Assembly: GCF_020497125.1 (NCBI RefSeq)
Contig: NC_059093.1
Span: 23,496,486 to 23,560,485, forward strand
Direction: 5' to 3'
Source of the DNA: Mauremys mutica
Lineage: Eukaryota; Chordata; Testudines; Geoemydidae
DNA length: 64,000 bases
Shown here: in pieces, positions 45,017 to 57,062 of the stretch
Numbering within the stretch: the stretch's first letter is position 1
How the letters are laid out: every line of letters begins with the position of its first letter
Notes under the pieces: generated by a model
Told to the model about the DNA's origin: nothing
What the model saw: only the letters and a program-made list of their open reading frames with translations
The model's database searches: none
Program-made: the position numbers and the translations under genes

Positions 45017-46310
45017 CAGTCCTGGGGGGCTTAAGGGGCTCGGGGGGGCCACCAGACCTCTCTCCAGGCTGTAGGGGTCCCGGGGGGGCTTAGGGGGTTC
45101 CGGGGGGCCCCCCAGCCCTCTCTCCAGGGTGTAGGGTTCCCGGGGGGCTTAGGGGGTGCGAGGGGACACCCCAGCACACTCTCCAGGCTGTAGGGGTCCC
45201 GAGGGGTCTTAGGGGGTTCCAGGGGTCCCCCCAGACCTCTTTCTAGGCTGTAGGGGTCCCAGGGGGCTTAGGGGAATTTGGGGGGACCACCCTGTCCTCT
45301 CTCCAGGCTGTAGGGTTCCTGGGGGGGCTTAGGGGTTCCGGGGGACCCCCCAGACCTCTCTCCAGGCTGTAAGGGTCCCAGGGGGCTTAGGGGGATTCAG
45401 GGGGACCCCCCTGCCCTTTCTCTAGGCTGTAGGGGTCCTGGGGGGGCTTAGCGGGTTCGGGGGGAACCCCCAGACCTCTCTCCAGGCTTTAGGAGTCCTG
45501 GGGGAGCTTAGGGGGTTTGGGGGGACCCCCAGCCCTCTCTCCAGGCTGTAGGGTTCCCGGGAGGGCTTAGGGGGTGCGGGAGGACCCCGCAGACCTCTCT
45601 CCAGGCTTTAAGGGTCCTGTGGGGGCTTAGGGGGATTTGGGGGGACCCCCTGCCCTCTCTCCAGGCTTTAGGGGTCCCAGGGGGGCTTAGGGGGTTCCAG
45701 GGGGCCCCCAGCTCTCTCTCCAGGGTTTAGGATTCCTGGGGTGGCTTAGGGGGTTCCAGGGGGCCCCCCAGTACTCTCTCCAGGCTGTAGGGTTCCCAGG
45801 GGGCTTAGGGGGTTCCGGTGGGCACAGATAACTACATCTAGGCTGGAGGCGTCCCTTGGGGTTTAGGGGGTTTCTGAGGTGTGCAGATACCAGCCTCCAA
45901 GCATTAGGGGTCCCACGTGGTCTTAGGGGATTCGTGGGGTTCAGAGATACCTACGTCTGGGCTGGAGGGGTCCCGAGGGGATTAGTGGATTTGGGGGTGG
46001 GCACAGATACCTATATCCAGGCTGTAGACATTTCTGGGGGGATTATGGGGTTTGTGGGGGGCACAGATACCTACGTCCATGGTGGAGGGGTCCCTGGGGG
46101 GCTTAGAGGGTTCTTGGGGGGCACATATACCAACGTCCAGGCTGTAGGGGTCCGGGGGGGAATTAGGGGTTTCGTGGGGGGTACAGATACCTACGTCCAT
46201 GGTGGTGTGGTCCCTGGGAGGCTTAGGGGGTTGTGGGGGGCAGAAATACCTTCATCCAGGCTAGATGGGTCCCGGCGGGATTAGGGGTTTGTGGGAGGCA
46301 CAGATACCTA

Positions 46311-47543
46311 TGTAAGCAGAGTCAGGATGAGCTCTACCCTGACATCTGGTGGTGAATTATGGCGAGTGTGGAAAATAATTTCAGGGGCTGATCGTGTTTG
46401 CATAGGCACAGCCCACGGCATTCTGGGATAGTTGCTTTGGCAGCTGTGGGATCCCCAGTTTCTTTGTTGTTAGGGTGGCAGAAGGGGAGTGTTGTCACCC
46501 TGAGTGTGTGGATGAGGAACTGTGAAACTGCTTTGTGACAGGGAATCTCACCACGAATTGAGTGGCACTCGCTAGACAAGGGAGTGGGCTCCTTGGGTAA
46601 CCCAGAAACTCTGATTACATCTGCTTTTCTCTCTGGTGTTGGATAGCAGAGCTGAATTTTGGATTCTCTTAAGAATCTGAGTTCTAGGTTCCTGAGCTGA
46701 AATCACTAAAGAGCTGTTTTAAGTAGTGGCGGAGCCTGAAGCTATATTGCAGAGCAGTTGGCAGAGCGGAGCAGTTTGTGGGGATGGCTGGAGCAGATCA
46801 CAGGATGGCTGGTAGAGCAGAGCAGCTGGCAGAGTGGAGCAGTTTGTGGGACAGCTGGAGCGGATAGAGGGACGGCTGGTGGAGCAGAGCAGCTGGCAGA
46901 GTGGAGCAGTTTGTGGGACAGTTGGAGCAGATCACAGGACGGCTGGTAGAGCAGAGCAGCTGGCAGAGCGGAGCAGTTTGTGGGACGGCTGGAGCGGATC
47001 GAGGGATGGCTGGTGGAGCAGAGCAGCTGGTGGAGCAGAGGTGAGCGGTTGGTGGGGAAGGCAGAAGCAGAATCCCATGGAGAGGTAGGCCAGTCAGCCC
47101 TGGACCCACGTAAGGTTCCCCTTTCTACCCAGGCTGGCAGGGGGAAAACACCTGCAGAGAGACTCATGAACTCTGGGCCTGTGGTTGATTTTTGGTTGCT
47201 GGACTCGGGATATTTGAGGCATTGGACTTTGGAGTCTTGGGGTGATTTGGGGGTTGCTGGACTCAAGAGCCCAGGGAAAAGGACTCAGCCTAGTTGAGGT
47301 GTTTTCCCAATTTAATGCTATGTTGTTTATCTCATGTTATTAAACATTTTCTGCTACACCCAGACTCTGTGCTTGTGGGAGGGGAACTATTGCCTCTTTG
47401 AGGTGCCCAGGGGTGTGTGTGTAAGATTTTCCAGGTCACTGGGTGGGAGCTCGAGCTGGTTTGCATTATGTTGTAGGGAGGGGTCCCCTATGTATTGAAC
47501 CCGGCCCTTGCTGCTCTCAATGTAGCCTGGCAGAAGGGTTACA
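46311..47543 (+). mobile_element. Solo LTR (about 1.23 kb) inside the minisatellite
   Basis: It begins TGTAAGCAGAG and ends AGGGTTACA, with TG...CA ends. The flanks 'accta' and 'acta' fit a 5-bp duplication with one base lost, and the minisatellite unit (gataccta/cgtcc) is continuous across it. A polyadenylation-like 'gttattaaacattt' lies near 47338. It carries its own internal tandem repeat at 46745-47045. Confidence 0.8.
46745..47045 (+). repeat. Short tandem repeats inside the solo LTR
   Basis: About four to five units of roughly 60 bases based on 'agagcagagcagctggcaga' and 'gcagtttgtgggacggctgg' alternate between two half-unit variants. They open matching frames on both strands, which are not genes. 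Confidence 0.8.
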
Positions 47544-48905
47544 ACTACGTCCAGGCTGGAGGGGTCCCTGGGGAGCTTAGGGGGTTTGTGGGAGGCACAG
47601 ATACCTACGTACAGACTGGAGGACTCCCAGGGTGCTTAGGGGGTGGGGGGGGCTCATACCTGCGTCCTGGCAGTAGGGGTCCCGGGTGTGCTTATGGAGT
47701 TCGGGGGTGCACAGGTACTTCTGTCCAGGCTGTAGGGGTCCCGGAGCGGGGGCTTAGGGTTTCGGGGGGGGGCACAGATTCCTATCTCTGGGCTTTAGAT
47801 GTCCCTGGGGGGCTTAGAGGGTTCGTGGGGGGCACAGATACCTACATCCAAGCTGTAGGGTTTCCTCTGGGGTTTAGGGTGTTTGTGGGGAGCACATATT
47901 CCTACATCCAGGCTGCAGGGGTCCCTTGGGGGCTTAGGGGCTTTGTGGTGGCCCCAGATATCTAAGTCCAGGCTGGAGGGGTCCTGGGAGGCTTAGGTGA
48001 TTTGTGGGGGGCACCGATACCTACATCCAGTCTGTAGGGGTCCCTGGAGGGCTTACAAGGTTTTTGGGGGGGGCACAGATACCAACTTCCAGGGTTTAGG
48101 TGACCCTGGGGGGCTTAGGGGGTTCGTGGGGGTCACAGATACCTATGTCCAGGCTGTAGGGTTCCCTTTGGGGCTTAGGGGGTCCGTTCGGAGCACATAT
48201 TCCTATGTCTAGGTTGTAGGGGTCCCAGGGGCGCTTAGGAGGTTCGTGGGGGGTACAGATACCTACGTCCAGGTTATAGGGGTCCCTGGGGTCTGAGGTG
48301 ATTCGTGGGGGGCACAGAGGAGCTCCCTGAGGAGCTTAGGGGGTTTGGGGGAGGCACAGACACATGAGTCCAGGCTGGAGGGGTCCTGGGAGGCTTAGGG
48401 GATTTGTGGGGGGCAGATACCTATGTCCAGGCTGGAGGGATCCCGGGGGGCTTAGGGGGGTTGTGTGGGGTTCAGATACCTGCATCCTGGCTGTAGGGGT
48501 CCTGGGGGTGCTTATGGGGTTCGGGGGTGCACAGATACCTATGTCCAGGCTGTAGGGGAAGCTGGGGGTCTTACGGGGCTAGTGCAGGCACAGATACCTA
48601 CGTACAGAGAAGAGGGGTCCCAGGGGGCTTTGGGGGTTTATGTGGGGGACAGATAGCGTCATCCAGGCTGTAGAGATCCTTGGGAGGCTTACGGGGTTTG
48701 TGTGGGGGCACAGATACCTACATCCAGGCTGGAGGGGACCTTGGGGGGGCTTAAGGGTTTCGTGGGGGGCACAAATACTTATGTCCAGGTTGGAGGGATC
48801 CCGGGAAGGATTAGGGAGTTTCTGGGAGGCAGAGATATCTACATCCAGGCTGTAGGGTTCCCTTGGTTTCTTAGGGGGTCGTGGGGGGCACAGATACTTA
48901 CGTAC

Positions 48906-48975
48906 AGTGGTGAGCCGGAGCCGGTTGGCAGGAACTGGTTGCTAAATTTGAAGCCGGTTTAGAACCTGTTGTTAG
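48906..48975. mobile_element. hAT terminal fragment, same family as 17133-18030
   Basis: 'cagtggtgagccggagccgg' and 'aagccggtttagaacctg' match the terminal region of the hAT at 17133-18030. The other end is not found nearby. It marks the right border of the minisatellite. Confidence 0.7.
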
Positions 48976-49090
48976 GGTTACCATACAGCGAGCAGCTGGG
49001 GGTGCTGCTGGGAGACAGGACCCCTGGCTCTGTGCAGCTAGAGCCCCCTTTTCCTGAGCGCTCCCTTCCCCCGGTTTGCCCGGCAGCCCC

Positions 49091-49272
49091 CCTCCCCCCC
49101 TGAGCCTCGTCACCCCGGATTCCTCCCCTCCGAGTCTCCTCTTACCTTGGGCTCCATTGAATCAGGCTGCAGCTCTCAGCCTGCCGGAGCTGATTCAATC
49201 AGCCTGCAGAGCCCAAGGTAAGACGAGACTGGGAGGGGAGGAATCCGGGGTGACGAGGCTCAGGGGGGGAGG
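49091..49272. repeat. Inverted repeat with 64-bp arms
   Basis: Arm 1 (49091-49154, from 'cctccccccctgagcctcgt' to 'accttgggctc') and arm 2 (49209-49272) are reverse complements with about three mismatches. The 54-base centre holds a further 'ttgaatcag'/'ctgattcaa' pair. A stable DNA or RNA hairpin is possible. It may be the core of a non-autonomous transposon. Confidence 0.85.
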
Positions 49273-49741
49273 GGAGAGGAATTGGGGGTGATGAGGTTCG
49301 GGGGGCTGCGGGGAAACCAGGGGAAGGTAGCGCTGGGGCAAAGGACGCTGGGCTCTGCAGCTGCACGGCTATCTCCCAGCAGCAGCCGTGGCCCCCGCTG
49401 CAGGGGAATCACTGCAGCTGGCAGCCTGCGGAGCCCCAGGTGTGACGGGGAGGGGAGGAATCAGAGAGTGACAGGGCTGGGGAGGGAGAAGGAATTGGGG
49501 GGTGACGTGGCTCGTGGGGGGAGGAATTGGGGGGTGACGAGGCGGGGGGGGGAGAGGGATGGGATCCCAGGGGGAGGGGGGAGTAATTAATAGCAGCTGT
49601 TCCCCTAGCAAAACCCTCCCCGCTACGTTCCCTTCCCAGTTTGCCTCATTGGCTGCAGTCTGTAGATCTGTTTTTAAAGCCAATATTATCGATCCATGTC
49701 CATCTCTCTCTCGGGCATCGGTGGTTTTTGCAGAGTTAAGG

Positions 49742-49905
49742 TAATAATTGGAGATAGACCAATCTCCTAGAACTGGAAGGGACCTTGAAAGGTCATCGAG
49801 TCCAGCCCGCTGCCTTCACTAGCAGGACCAATTTTTGCCCCAGATCCCTAGGTGCCCCCTCAAGGATTGAACTCACAACCCAGTTCTGCAGACGGCCCCA
49901 GTCTC
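49742..49905 (-). mobile_element. tRNA-SINE with CR1-type tail, fragment
   Basis: On the + strand, 'agaactggaagggaccttga', 'ggtcatcgagtccagcccgc' and 'gattgaactcacaaccc' give, in reverse, a B-box-like region followed by a CR1-like 3' tail. This is the design of the turtle Pol III SINE that borrows the CR1 3' end. The 5' head is incomplete. Confidence 0.65.
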
Positions 49906-49999
49906 CAGCTGTTCAATCCTTCACCGGGGGGGGGGGAGGGTTAATAGTGGGGGTCCCAGCCCGAGCCCCCAGCCCCCACTGCGGGGAGGGGCGCAGGGC

Positions 50000-50180
50000 T
50001 GGAGGACGCAGGGGCTTGTGGGAGTGGCAGTGCGCCCCGGCCTACAACTCCCATCAGCCCCCGCGGACCCAGCGGGCGGCGCTTTGGGCGCGACGGGCTG
50101 CGCTCGCAGGGCGGGGCCTGGAGCGGAAGTGACGTCAGCGGTCTGGAGGCCGCCCGTGGTAACCGGGGGACGCTAGTGCG
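50000..50180. promoter_or_regulatory. Housekeeping-type promoter (unassigned gene)
   Basis: In a strongly CpG-rich stretch I see 'cctacaactcccatcag' (ZNF143-type motif) at about 50042, a GC box 'gggcggggcc' at about 50109, and 'cggaagtgacgtcagc' (ETS site fused to a consensus CRE, TGACGTCA) at about 50124-50139. These elements cluster in active vertebrate promoters. The gene it serves is unclear. Candidate exons lie in the triplicated block at 52.4-57.5 kb on the + strand. Confidence 0.65.
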
Positions 50181-50219
50181 TTGGGCGCGAGGCCCCGCGG
50201 GGTGTTTGGGACCAGCCCC

Positions 50220-52350
50220 GCCTCCCCCCTAAGTGCTCCCACAGCCCCCCCGTCTCCGCCTTCCCTCCGGCACCTCCAGCCACAGCCTCCCCCGGGCGCG
50301 TCTTTCCTCCTCCCCACCACGGGCTCCCACAGCCTCCCCGCATCCCCCCAGCGCCTTTCCTCGCCTAGCCACAGCCCCCCCATCTCCACCGCTTCCCTCA
50401 CCCAGCCACAGCCCCCCCAGCGCGTCTTTCCTCCCCCGCACAGGCTCCCACAGCGCCCCTTTCCCCCCCTGCCCAGCCACAGCCCCCTCCCCCCATATCC
50501 CCCCCCCCGGCACCTCCAGCCACAGCCCCCCCGGCGCATCTTTCCTCCCCCCCACCGGCTCCCACAGTCCCCACCCCCACCTCCCCCCCGGCACCCCCAG
50601 CGCGCCTCTCCTCCCCCTCGCCTAGCCACAGCCCCCTCCCCACCCCCACCTCTCCCCCAGCACCCCCATAACCCTCCAGCCACAGCCCCCCCATCCCCAC
50701 AGCTTCCCTCACCCAGCCACAGCCCCCCACCCTCCTAGTGCACCTTTCCTCCCCCCCCAGGCTCCCACAGCCCCTGCGACCTTCCCCAACCCCCCATGTC
50801 CCCCCCCATGCCCCCGCACTGCTGTGAGCTTCCCCAGCTCCTCATGGGCCACCCCTTTCCCCACACACCTTCAGTGTGCCACAAGCTTCCCTCCCCCGAT
50901 GGGCCCCCACGGTGCCCCCCGGCACCCCCAGCACGTCTTTCCTCCCCCCAGCGCGCCTTTCCTCCCCCGCTCGCCCAGCCACAGCCCCCCCTATCTCCAC
51001 CGCTTCCCTCACCCAGCCACAGCCCCCCCCAGCGTGTCTTTCCTCCCCCCCATGGGCTCCCACAGCCCCTCCCGGCACCCCCACCTCCCCCCCGGCACCC
51101 CCAGCGCGTTTCCTTCCCCCCCTGCCTAACCACAGCCCCCCCCATCTCCACCGCTTCCCTCACCCAGCCACAGCCCCCCCAGCGTGTCTTTCCTCCCCCC
51201 ACGGGCTCCCACAGCCCCCCCCGGCACCCCCAGTGCGCCATTCCTCCCCCCCTGCCTAACCACAGCCCCCCCCCATCCCCACAGCTTCTCTCACCCAGCC
51301 ACGCCCCCCACCCTCCCAGCGCGCCTTTCCTCCCCACCCAGGCTCCCACAGCCCCCTGCCCAGCCACAGCCCCTGTGACCTTCCCCAACCCCCTATGCCC
51401 CCCCCATGCCCCCGCACGGCTGTGAGCTTCCCCAGCTCCTCATGGGCCACCACCTTCCCCACACATCTGCAGTGTGCCGCAAGCTTCCCTCCTCCCACGG
51501 GCCCCCAGCACACTGTGAATTTCCCAAGCCCCCTTGGTGCCCCCAGCCCCCCTGCATCCCTAGTGCGCCGCGACCTTCCCCACCCCCAACCTCCCCAGCT
51601 CCCCGTGACATTCTCTAATCCCCCTCAGCCCCCCACAAACTTCCTCTTCCCTCCCGCACCCCCCAGCCCGCCCTGACTTTCCTCGTCCCCCCTGTAATCC
51701 CCAGCCTGCCCCAACCTTCCCCAACCTGCTTCCCCGGTCCCCAACCCACCCACCCCGCCCCCTATGCCTGCAGCCTTCTCCAATCTGAAGGCCCGTTCCT
51801 CTAGCCGAAACCAACCCGCCCCCGTCTATCCCCCCATCCATTGGGCCCCTCAGTCCTTTCTTCTCCCTCCAACACCTCCTAGGCCACCCCAACCTGCACC
51901 TCATCCCTACTTTCCCCCTTACATGCCTTCTCCCATAGCCCCCTTCCGCCCCCTCCCTCCCTCCCCAACACGCCCCAGCCTGCAACAACTTTCCCCAACC
52001 TACACGCCTGTATCCCCCAGGTCATTCCTCCATTCAAGGGACTCCTCAGATCCCATCTCTCTCCAACATCCTCCCAGCTCACCACAACCTGCGCCTCCAT
52101 CCATGCCTCCACCTGTAGGGACTGCTCAGCGCCCCTTCCTCCCCAACAGCCCCCCCAGTTCATTCCCCCATCCATTGGGCCCCTCAGTCCCCTTTTTTCC
52201 TCCCTCCCACCGCAGCCTGCACCCCACTCTGTCCCTAGATCTGTGGGCCCCCCAGTGCCCTTTTCTCCTTTGTCCAACATTCCCCAACCTGCACCCCCAT
52301 TCCTCCCTCCACCCATGGGGCCCCTCAGCCCTTCTCTCTCCTTCCTGCCC
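50220..52350. repeat. C-rich tandem minisatellite (about 2.1 kb)
   Basis: Imperfect units built from 'cccagccacagccccccc', 'cctttcctcccccc' and 'ggctcccacagccccc' repeat at several period lengths, with higher-order copies (for example about 50800 and 51400 share 'gtgagcttccccagctcctc'). The minus strand is correspondingly G-run rich. Long Pro/Gly-rich frames on both strands are compositional. It lies just downstream of the promoter at 50.1 kb. Confidence 0.85.
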
Positions 52351-52847
52351 AGCACTCACCCTTCATAGCACACGGGCAGGCGAGCTAGGGACGAAACCCG
52401 TGGGGAGCAGTGGATTGTAGAGTGGAGCGGTGACTGATAGTGTGGGCTCAGTCTCTGTTCCTCGACTGGGGCGGCTGTAGATGGGATGGGAGAGGGAGGC
52501 AGGGATGAGGGTATTAATAGAGCTCTGTGTAGTGATAGTTCCTGCTTGTCTTTATTAGTTTGCAGAGGAATTGTCCAGGAGCTGGAGCCGGAGAAGAAAC
52601 TGGAAGAAGAGCAGCCTGGATATCCTTGTAAGCAGAGATGAAGAGTCGTCAGCTTTCTGCCTTCTCCATGACTGGCTGTGAGTGAACAATTATGGCCTCT
52701 ATCCCTCATCCGTACCACTCAAGTTTTCTTCAGAGGCCGTGAGCCTCCTTGTTGGCCATGGTGCTCTGTGGGATTATGACCAAGGGAAGGGACAACAGTC
52801 TCCTCTGCTCAGTGACTGTCTTGGATGCAGGTGCAACAGGCTGCTTA

Positions 52848-53935
52848 ACATATGAACGTAAGAATGGCCAGACTGGGTCAGATCAAAGGTGCATCTAGCC
52901 TAGTATCTTGTCTACCCACAGTGGCTAATGTCAGGTGCCCCAGAGGGAATGAACAGAACAGGGAATTACCAAGTGATCCATCCACTTTCACCCATTCCCA
53001 GCTCCTGGCAAACAGAGGCCAGGGACACTATCCCTGCTCATCCTGACTCATAGCCGTTGATGGACTCATCCTCCATGAATTGACAGTAACTCTCCACTTA
53101 ACATCCTCTCGCTTAACATTGTTTCAATCTTAGGTCCCTGGTCAATTACAGAACATGCTGTATTTAAAGTTGTGCAATGCTTCGCTATAACGGTGTCTGG
53201 CTGCCAGCTTTGTCCACAGTCGGCAGCCCCCCATCAGCTCTCCTATGCCCCCCCCCAGCACTTCCCGTCGGCCAGCAGACCCCGCGGATCAGTGCCTTCC
53301 CCCACGGCCTCCTGCCTGCGGCAATCAGCTGGCTTGTGGCGTCCGGGGACGGGGAGTGAAGACTCATTGTGCAGGCTCCCCCTCCCTCCTCTGCTTCCAG
53401 ACGCCGCAAGCCAGCTGATTGCTGCAGGCAGAAGCGAGGACCCGGTGTGTGAAGTAAAGGGGAAGGAGCGGGGAGGAAGAGGCAGGTTAAGGGTGGGGGC
53501 TTGGGGGAAGAGGCGGCCGAGGGTTGAGGCCCCCGACCCTGGTGCTTGCAGAGAGGGGAAGCTGCCGCTGCTCCTGTGCAACGTGCTTCTGCTAGCCTAC
53601 AGCACCTTCAGCCTCCTTGCGTGCCTCATTGTCATCAGTGCCAGTGGGCTGTGCCCATGTGGGGTAAGGCGGGGGCACTCCCCAGCTATAGTACTGTCCT
53701 GTATGGCAAAAAATAATTCCCTGCAGCGTAACCCCCCATTTACATTCATTCTTATGGGGAAATTGGTCTTGCTTAACATCGTTTCACTTAAAGTTGCATT
53801 TTTCAAGAACATAACGAGAACGTTAAGTGAGGAGTTGCTGTACCTAGTTCTTACTTGAACCCCATTATAGTCTTGGCTTTCACAGCATTCTCTGGCCAGG
53901 AGCTCCAAAAGCTGAGTGTGCGTTGCGTGCTTTTT
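52848..53935 (-). mobile_element. CR1 3'-end fragment, reverse, split by a Tigger-like element
   Basis: The + strand reads 'aacatatgaacgtaagaatg', 'caggtgccccagaggga' and 'ctccatgaattga'. It resumes after 53840 with 'cctagttcttacttgaaccc' to 'gagtgtgcgttgcg'. This is CR1 3' sequence in reverse, matching the one at 9185-9513. Confidence 0.88.
53084..53840. mobile_element. Tigger-like DNA transposon (757 bp)
   Basis: Ends 'cagtaactctccacttaac' and, in reverse complement from the right, 'cagcaactcctcacttaac' match at 16 of 19 bases. A TA follows the right end. On the left TA has become GA. The interior has no transposase. It sits inside the reversed CR1. Confidence 0.82.
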
Positions 53936-54430
53936 AATTGTATCTATAAAGGTGTAATGGGAGATGGGAGAAGAAGAACCTACACAGCACTGCAGATACT
54001 GATGATAACTTCTGTTTTTCCCTCTTGTGTTGTGCTTAGTACCACGGAGAAAGAAGTGAAGGGTAAGAGCCCACCCCAATTGTGAGATGGAAGGCGCCCA
54101 AGAGCCGTGAGTCAGTGAGCGTTGTTGATTCCAGGCTATGCAGATGCCATGAAGCTGGGAGTGGAGCAGACGTCACCATCAGTGAGATAAGTGTCTGGTT
54201 TGGTGAGGACTCTGGTAACGGCCCACCTGCCTCCAGGCCAGGACTTGTTGTTAGCTGGGGCTGAGTTTGTAGGAAAAAGTTCCTGAATAGATGTAGTTAC
54301 GAGGGAGACAAGGTCCCCATTTTCAGGGGCTGGTCATTTCTCTGTCCACAAGCAGTGTGTTCTGTGCAGCAGAAGGTTGGATCCAGGGGGATGACTCCAG
54401 CTGGTGAATTTCTTGACTTCATCCCACGTT

Positions 54431-54477
54431 TTTCTCTCTCTCTCTCTCTCTCCTCTAATGTGTTGGCCAACACGCTC

Positions 54478-54512
<35 letters not shown>

Positions 54513-54515
54513 GTC
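54431..54515. repeat. (TC)n and (GTCT)n microsatellite
   Basis: A run of CT dinucleotides, then at 54479-54504 about six GTCT units, then CT again. The corresponding place in copy 3 (about 55785) has only a short version, so the expansion came after the duplication. Confidence 0.9.
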
Positions 54516-56227
54516 CTTGCCTCTCCTTGTCCTGTCTCCTTTCGTAGGACATGGGCAGGTGTGGTAGCTGTGCGTCCCCACAGGCTAGGTCTTGGGAGCG
54601 ATGAACAAGTAGGAGGGGACCAAAATCACACAGGGTGGTGGGCGCTAGAGTGCAGCGGTGACTGTGGGTGTTGACTGAGTCTCTGCTCTAGTGGGGCTGA
54701 TGTGGATGGCGTGGGACAGGGAGGTAGGGATGAGGGCAAGATTTCATGCACCAGTTGAATTTTGTGTAGTGATGGCTTTTTCTTGGGTTACTTCCTGCGT
54801 TTGCAGAGGAATCATCCAGGAGCAGCAGCTGGAGGAGAAATTGCAGAAGTGGACCTGAGCCGCCTGGAAATCCTCTTAAGTGGAGATCAACAGTCCTCAG
54901 CTTTCTGCCTCCCACATAACTGCCTGTGAGTAAGAGGTCAGGGCTTGTAATTCCTCATCTCTACTCACTGCAATTTTCTTCACACTCTGTTTGCTTCCTC
55001 GTTGTCTATGGGGCTCGGTGTGATTAAGGCTTGAAGGGACCAGAGTCTCTAGATCTCTCCTGGCGTCTGCAGTCTGGGACTGTGGTGGGCCCACTGTGCA
55101 CCCTTGACTCTCGCCCCCCTTTGCCTCTGCTTGCTGGAAGCAACAAGCTACAAGAAGCAATAAGTTACAAGCCAAAAACATGCTTTTCCCCACAGGTGTG
55201 GTGTGTGTGACCAGAGTGTGCTGTGCGGAGTGACTGTTTAAGGTGTCATTCCAAGGGTTGCTTTCTACTTGTAGTCCTAAAGGTGTGATGGGATGAGGGT
55301 TCAGGGCAGAGCCTCACTGTGTGGGAGAGGCGAAAAGTAGAGCCTCCCCAACATTGCCCACTGAGATGGTAACTTACTTGTTTTTTCCCCTGGTGCTGGG
55401 TTTAGTACCAAGGGAAAAGAAGTCACGTGTCAGTGTCTACTGCCATCATGTCATGGAAAGCGAGCGAGAGCGATGGGACCTCAAGAACTACTGATGCCAA
55501 GGAAAAGCTGTCTTACTGGGAGTGGAACAGTCACCACTCTCAATGAGATAAGTGTCTGTTTTGGTGATTGCTCTGCTCCCAGCCCACCTTGCTCCTGGTA
55601 GGGATGCTCCATTTGCTGGGGCTGTTTGTGAGAAAGTGTTTGTTTATGAGGGAGACAAGGTCCCCATTTTCAGGGGCTGCTCAGTTCTCTGGCCAGTAGC
55701 AGTGTGTCCTCTGCATCAGAAGGTGAGATCCAGGGGGATGACTCCAGGTGACGAGTTGCTTCCCTTCCTCCCATGTTTCTCTCTCTGTCTGTCTCTTCTC
55801 TAGTATGTTGGCCAACACTCTGTCTCTGTCCTTGCCTCTCCTTATCCCGTCTCCCTTCATAGCACACGGGCAGGCGTGCTAGGTGTGCATCCCCACAGGC
55901 TAGGTCTTGGGAGCTATGAACAAGTCAGAGGGGATGAAAATCATGCTGGACAATGGGTGCGAGAGTGGAGCGGTGACTCAGTGTTTACTCGGTCTGTATT
56001 CATTGAGTGGATTTTACGCACCAATAGAGCTGTATGTAGTGATGTCTCATGCTTGGCTTTTGCAGCTGCGCTTCTAGAGGAATCATGGAGGAGCAGCAGC
56101 CGAAGGAGAAGGTGGCAGATGTGGACCTGAGCAGCTTGGACATTGTTCTAAGCAGAGATTAACAGTCCTCAGCTTTCTGCCTTGCACATAACTGGCTGTG
56201 AGTAAGCGATACTGTATTCAAAGCACT

Positions 56228-57062
56228 GAACTCCTCACTTAAAGTCGCCCCGGTTAACGTTGTTACGTTGCTGATCAATTAGGGAACATGCTTGTTTAAC
56301 ACTGCGCAATGCTCCCTTATAACGTTGCTTGGCAGCTGCCTGGTTTATCCAGTCCTTGCAGAAAGAGCAGCCCGTTTCAGCTAGCTGGTGGGGGCTTGGA
56401 ACCAGGGTGGACCGGCAGCTCCCCATCAGCTCCCCGCCCCCCTAAGTTCCCTGGGCGGCAGCCACTCAGCAGGCTATCAGTTGCCGGCAGTTCAGCTGTC
56501 CCTTCCCCCCCACTGCCATGTGCTGCTCCTGCCCTCTGCCTTGGAGCTGCTCCCCCGGAGCCTCCTGCTTGCTGTGCAGGGGAGAGGGGAAAGGGGGGAT
56601 AATGTCAGGGTGTCCCCCTCCCCCTACTCCTGCCTCCCACTTATCCCTTCATCTAGAGCAGGGTGGGGACAGGACAGTGCTCAGGGTGGAGAGAGTCTGC
56701 TGCCTGCAGCTGCTGTCTCAACTTCCTGACCTACTTAAAAAGGCAATGTCCTTAAAGTGGTGTCAGCGCACTTGAAGGGGCAATATGCATCTCTCACTCT
56801 CCCCCCCCCCCCCCCACACACACACAGGGTGTGTCTCTGTCTCTCTCTGCCATGCTGTCTCCCCTCCCTCCCTCTATTCGTGCTGCCTTGTAGAGTGTGA
56901 GGTTACATTAACAACAAAGCGTTAACCCTTGAGGGCTCAGCTGAGTGCTAGTTCATCATTTAGCAGTAAGGCATTCCCTGGGAAATATCACACCCTCTGA
57001 CTGCACCACCTCAACCAAGCTTCACAATCATCATTACTGGTTACAGGATTAAATTGTTTATA
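56228..57062. mobile_element. Tigger-like element, one end preserved
   Basis: It begins 'actgaactcctcacttaaag', the same end as the element at 53084-53840, followed by 'gttacgttgctgatcaatta'. The right terminal repeat is missing. It contains polyC then CA repeats at 56800-56825. It has no transposase and lies in copy 3 of the triplication. Confidence 0.75.

Larger units (their letters stand above)
45017..48905 (+). repeat. About 60-bp G-rich minisatellite, interrupted by a solo LTR
   Basis: Block 1 (45017-45840) has about 14 units of 57-60 bases built on 'ctctctccaggctgtagggg', 'gggcttagggggttc' and 'gacccccca'. Block 2 (45840-46310) and block 3 (47544-48905) use a sister unit with 'cacagatacctacgtccagg' replacing the 'cccccagacctctctcc' part. 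The change of unit type is abrupt near 45840. The LTR at 46311-47543 splits block 2 from block 3. Repeated Gly-rich frames here are side effects of a unit length divisible by three. Confidence 0.9.

Noticed and set aside
45856..48962. Gly-rich repeat proteins in the minisatellite
   Set aside because: The unit length near 60 bases keeps a frame open by arithmetic. No start context or domain is seen, and the transposon insertion breaks it.
50135..52420. Many long Pro- or Gly/Trp-rich open frames
   Set aside because: All come from the C-rich minisatellite, appear in several frames at once, and have no conserved features.
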